DNA from: Dehalococcoidia bacterium
GTDB lineage: Bacteria; Chloroflexota; Dehalococcoidia; Dehalococcoidales; CSSed11-197
Length of the DNA stretch: 17,303 bases
Direction: 5' to 3'
Assembly: GCA_003552785.1 (NCBI GenBank)
Contig: PUOQ01000099.1
Coordinates: 1 to 17,303 of the forward strand
Shown here: positions 14,824-17,303 of the stretch, piece by piece
Numbering within the stretch: position 1 is the first letter of the stretch
How the letters are laid out: every line of letters begins with the position of its first letter
Notes under the pieces: generated by a model
Seen by the model: only the letters and a program-made list of their open reading frames with translations
Databases searched by the model: none
What the model was told of the DNA's origin: nothing
Made by a program: the position numbers and the translations under genes

Positions 14824-14906
14824 AAAGTTTCCCATAAAGTTAATAACACGGCCTGCCATTGCGTTACTGCCTTCAATGGCTGTACAATCGGTTCGGCTGG
14901 AGTTGG

Positions 14907-15656
14907 ATGAGTCAGGTATTAAAGCCCATCAAATGGTATAAAAAACTTTCTTCCAGGCAGGGGCGGCTTGAAACCGGTTTCTTCCTGGTTGAGGGTGAGC
15001 GCGCTATTCGCCAGGTAATAGACGTTGACCCCGGAGCCGTTGAGGAGATACTGGCGACCGGAGACCTGGAGGTTTCCGGTAATTACCCGGTGAGGGTTCT
15101 TACCCGGAGACAGTTCGATCAAGTCGCTCAATCCAAAACACCGCAGGGTATTATGGCGGTAATCAGGCTTCCCCTCGAAAGTTATTCAGAGCAAATGCCC
15201 GAAAAGTCCGGAAGCAGGGTACTGTTGCTTGAGGATATCCAGGATCCGGGTAATGTCGGCACCCTTATCAGAACGGCTGCAGGATTTGATTTTTCGGGTG
15301 TCATCATGTCTGAAAAATGTGCCGACCCTTTTTCAGCAAAGTGTGTCCAGGCGGCAGCCGGTTGCGTTCTCTCTGGCTGGATTAGAAGGAGCGCCGGTTA
15401 CTTGCAGATGGCGTCCCGGCTCAAAAAAGCCGGTTACAGTCTGGTAGCTACATCACCTGAAGCCAAAGGGTCTGTAGATAAAATGGCAAATGACAAGCTG
15501 GTTTTAGCACTGGGCAACGAATCAGCAGGTCTCTCGGAAGAACTTCGTCAACTTTCAACTTTCCGCTTTTCAATTCCCATCAATCGCGAGCGCGCCGAGT
15601 CTTTAAACGTAGCTGTCAGCGGGGCGATAGCCATGTACCTGGCCGGCAAAAAGTAG
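14907..15656 (+). CDS. SpoU/TrmH-family RNA 2'-O-ribose methyltransferase
   Basis: S-adenosylmethionine-dependent RNA ribose methyltransferase with the trefoil-knot SPOUT fold, 249 residues. An N-terminal substrate-binding domain of about 90 residues (FFLVEGERAIRQVI) resembles RlmB/YsgA-type enzymes. Motif 1 is EDIQDPGNVGTLIRTA with N116 and R122, motif 2 is LALGNESAGLSEEL with N204 and E205, and motif 3 is IPINRERAESLNVAVSGAIAMYL with N234. All are intact. The ATG at 14907 is preferred because GGAG lies at 14899-14902 and the family N-terminus begins there. The frame is open back to 14859, but those 16 residues are not family-like. The target is probably 23S rRNA or tRNA and cannot be decided. 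It has no evident tie to nitrogen metabolism and may be a bystander. Confidence 0.88.
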   Translation: MSQVLKPIKWYKKLSSRQGRLETGFFLVEGERAIRQVIDVDPGAVEEILATGDLEVSGNYPVRVLTRRQFDQVAQSKTPQGIMAVIRLPLESYSEQMPEKSGSRVLLLEDIQDPGNVGTLIRTAAGFDFSGVIMSEKCADPFSAKCVQAAAGCVLSGWIRRSAGYLQMASRLKKAGYSLVATSPEAKGSVDKMANDKLVLALGNESAGLSEELRQLSTFRFSIPINRERAESLNVAVSGAIAMYLAGKK

Positions 15657-15658
15657 AT

Positions 15659-15712
15659 TTAACCTGCATTTAACACCGACGTAATATTCTGGAAACAATT
15701 ACTCCTTAAAAT
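15659..15712 (+). promoter_or_regulatory. GlnR-box-like operator (four 11-bp units) and -10 element of amtB-PII
   Basis: Four five-base units lie exactly 11 bp apart: TTAAC (15659), TTAAC (15670), GTAAT (15681) and GAAAC (15692), with six-base spacers ctgcat, accgac and attctg. The layout is that of the actinobacterial GlnR box, GTnAC-n6-GAAAC-n6-GTnAC-n6-GAAAC. The last two units match best. TAAAAT (15707-15712, five of six matches to the -10 consensus) begins ten bases after the last unit, so the array replaces the -35, as at PhoB-type activated promoters. It starts two bases after the methyltransferase stop. The repeats are seen directly; binding by the 14158-14823 protein is inference. 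Confidence 0.75.
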
Positions 15713-15745
15713 AAGTTTATAAATTGTTTTTAGGAGGTGGTTTTC

Positions 15746-16975
15746 ATGGTTAATGCAGGGGATACTGCCTGGCTGCTTACCTCTGCTGCCCTGGTGATGT
15801 TTATGACCCCGGGGCTTGCCCTGTTTTACGGGGGCATGGTCAGGCGAAAAAATCTTTTATCCACTATCATGATGAGTTTTGTGTGTCTTGGGCTGGTAAC
15901 TGTCCTGTGGGTAACTTACGGTTACTCAATCGGGTTTGCGCCCGGTGGCGTCAGTGGCCTTTTTGGAGGGCTTGATTTTCTTGGTTTGAGAGGAGTAGGT
16001 CAGGAGCCCTCTTCAGTTTATGCCTCGACTGCTCCCCATCTGGCTTTCATGGTGTTCCAGGGGATGTTTGCTGTGATTACGGTTGCACTTATTACAGGAG
16101 CGGTTGTTGAGCGCATCAAATTTTCCGCGTTACTTCTTTTCATTGTTCTGTGGCTTACGTTTATTTATTCTCCGGTAGCCCACTGGGTCTGGGGAGACGG
16201 AGGCTGGCTGGAGCAACTGGGAGCTCTCGACTTTGCAGGCGGTGCCGTGGTTCACATCAACGCAGGTGTTTCAGCCCTGGCTCTGGTTATACTGCTGGGC
16301 AGGCGAAAAGGCTTTCCGGGTGAATCCATGCAACCCAACAACATCCCGCTGGTTTTGATCGGGGCAGCTATATTGTGGATGGGCTGGTTCGGGTTTAACG
16401 GTGGCAGTGCCCTCGAGTCCGGCGGGCTGGCTTCCAGTGCTTTTGTAGCTACGCAACTTTCGGCTGCAACTGCGGCTATAACCTGGATGTTTTTATCCTG
16501 GCGACACAACAGGCCGACATTGCTGGGTACAGCAACCGGAGCTGTTGCCGGTTTGGTTGCCATTACTCCGGCGGCGGGTTATGTAACTCCCATGGCAGCT
16601 ATACCCATTGGCATCGGTGTTTCAATAATAGGTTTTTACGGCATGCTTTTACTAAAAGAAAAGCTGCATTTTGATGATTCACTCGACGTGTTTGCTGTTC
16701 ATGGCATGGGAGGAATCTGGGGCGCACTGGCGACGGGCGTTTTTGCCAGTGCCGCTGTGGGTGGAACCGATGGCCTGTTGTATGGTAACGCCGGCCTGAT
16801 GGTAACGCAGCTGATAAGCATAGTTGCCGTAGGAGGCTTTGCCTTTGTTGGTACTCTGATACTGGGCAAGCTGGTGGACATCCTGATTGGTTTAAGAGTT
16901 AGCCCGGTTGAAGAGAGTGTGGGCCTCGATCTCTCACAACATGCTGAAAGGCCCTATGGAGGTAGCATAAGATGA
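15746..16975 (+). CDS. amtB: ammonium transporter AmtB
   Basis: Membrane channel of the Amt/Rh family for ammonium uptake, 409 residues with about eleven hydrophobic helices. Hallmarks are AALVMFMTPGLALFYGGMVRRKN in the first helix, ITGAVVERIKFSALLLF, SPVAHWVWGDGGWL with pore histidine H146, DFAGGAVVHINAG (the family signature), GWFGFNGGSAL, and FAVHGMGGIWGALATGVFA with the second pore histidine H319. The C-terminal cytoplasmic tail (about 380-409) is present and is where PII docks. The start ATG at 15746 is set by AGGAGG (15732-15737) eight bases upstream. An in-frame GTG at 15737 lies inside the ribosome site. There is no long cleaved signal before helix 1. Its last four bases overlap the PII start, the usual amtB-glnK pairing. 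Confidence 0.96.
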   Translation: MVNAGDTAWLLTSAALVMFMTPGLALFYGGMVRRKNLLSTIMMSFVCLGLVTVLWVTYGYSIGFAPGGVSGLFGGLDFLGLRGVGQEPSSVYASTAPHLAFMVFQGMFAVITVALITGAVVERIKFSALLLFIVLWLTFIYSPVAHWVWGDGGWLEQLGALDFAGGAVVHINAGVSALALVILLGRRKGFPGESMQPNNIPLVLIGAAILWMGWFGFNGGSALESGGLASSAFVATQLSAATAAITWMFLSWRHNRPTLLGTATGAVAGLVAITPAAGYVTPMAAIPIGIGVSIIGFYGMLLLKEKLHFDDSLDVFAVHGMGGIWGALATGVFASAAVGGTDGLLYGNAGLMVTQLISIVAVGGFAFVGTLILGKLVDILIGLRVSPVEESVGLDLSQHAERPYGGSIR

Positions 16976-17303
16976 AAAAAGTAGAAGCCATAATCAGGGA
17001 AGAAAAGCTGAGGCCGGTAATAGATGGCCTTGAGAAAAATGGCTACTTTGGTCTTACCGTAACCGAGGTGAGTGGCCGTGGCAGGCAAAAAGGCCTTACA
17101 TTGCAGGGAAGGGCAGGAGAATACCAGGTTGACCTTTTGCCCAAGGTAAAAGTGGAAGTGGTGGTTCTGGATAGCGATGTCGCTACTATAATAAACACCA
17201 TTACAAGCACCGCGCGCACCGGTGAAATCGGTGATGGTAAAATCTTTATCATTCCGGTTGATGAAGCAGTAAGAATTCGTACCAGCGAGATAGGTGAAAA
17301 TAC
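16972..17303 (+). CDS. nitrogen regulatory protein PII, partial (C-terminus beyond window)
   Basis: Trimeric signalling protein that senses 2-oxoglutarate and ATP/ADP and blocks AmtB when nitrogen is sufficient. The first 110 residues are present; the C-terminal few lie past position 17303. It is aligned residue by residue with E. coli GlnB from MKKVEAII onward. T-loop residues include R38, Q39, K40 and Y51 (GEYQVDLLPKVK), so the usual modification tyrosine Y51 is kept, while Y46 is glycine and S49 is glycine. The B-loop is TARTGEIGDGKIF. The ATG overlaps the amtB stop (ATGA), so translation is coupled and it is probably the GlnK-type partner of this AmtB. glnB and glnK cannot be told apart from sequence alone. 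Confidence 0.95.
   Translation, partial: MKKVEAIIREEKLRPVIDGLEKNGYFGLTVTEVSGRGRQKGLTLQGRAGEYQVDLLPKVKVEVVVLDSDVATIINTITSTARTGEIGDGKIFIIPVDEAVRIRTSEIGEN

Noticed and set aside
14826..14845. Possible reverse-oriented GAAAC/GTnAC units upstream of the RNA methyltransferase
   Set aside because: The spacing is seven bases, not six, so the 11-bp phase is broken.
14873..14898. GCCATTG/CAATGGC hairpin before the RNA methyltransferase
   Set aside because: Seven base pairs with a 12-base loop and no T-run; not a convincing terminator or regulatory element.
1..17303. Mobile elements, CRISPR arrays, tRNA or rRNA genes
   Set aside because: No transposase or integrase, no spaced repeat array beyond the operators, and no cloverleaf or rRNA-like stretch were seen.

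Overview
The window is ordinary bacterial chromosome of roughly even base composition. Genes are tightly packed, and all but one run on the + strand. Protein content points to an anaerobe of the Dehalococcoidia (Chloroflexota) or Clostridia type: a glutamate synthase split into separate subunits and wired through iron-sulfur proteins, a HisH with an ICVGMQ nucleophile elbow, and a methylglyoxal synthase. The lineage is an inference from protein style and I cannot settle it from sequence alone. I see no mobile elements, CRISPR arrays, tRNA or rRNA genes.

Layout. At 1-300 (- strand) is the N-terminal half of a MobA/MocA-like nucleotidyltransferase cut by the window edge. At 396-7445 is a phosphate-starvation block: phoB and phoR, then a promoter region with four tandem 11-bp Pho-box units, then mgsA (methylglyoxal synthase), pstS, pstC, pstA, pstB and phoU. 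At 7493-14122 is a nitrogen/histidine block. It holds a four-cluster ferredoxin-like subunit, hisH, an FAD/NAD(P) oxidoreductase, the glutaminase subunit of glutamate synthase, hisF, the FMN/iron-sulfur synthase subunit and the GXGXG subunit. At 14158-14823 is an orphan OmpR-type regulator with a degenerate receiver, resembling actinobacterial GlnR. After it come a SpoU/TrmH-family RNA methyltransferase, amtB and the start of a PII (glnB/glnK) gene that runs off the end.

How it works together. The window joins a phosphate-scavenging regulon to an ammonium-assimilation regulon, each with its own PhoB/OmpR-family regulator. The most informative non-coding signals are three arrays spaced at exactly 11 bp, as expected for tandem binding of this regulator family. 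Units upstream of mgsA-pst start at 2508, 2519, 2530 and 2541, with a -10 element nine bases downstream. Units upstream of amtB start at 15659, 15670, 15681 and 15692, with a -10 ten bases downstream. A weaker array lies upstream of the glt/his operon at 7493, 7504 and 7515. The amtB array matches the published actinobacterial GlnR-box layout (GTnAC-n6-GAAAC repeats), and the GlnR-like gene is two genes away. The proposed model is that the orphan regulator controls ammonium uptake and glutamate synthase.

Two couplings deserve attention. Methylglyoxal synthase, which frees phosphate from dihydroxyacetone phosphate, is the first gene behind the Pho box. HisH and HisF, the glutamine-consuming histidine enzyme, are separated from each other and each overlaps a gene of the glutamate synthase set.
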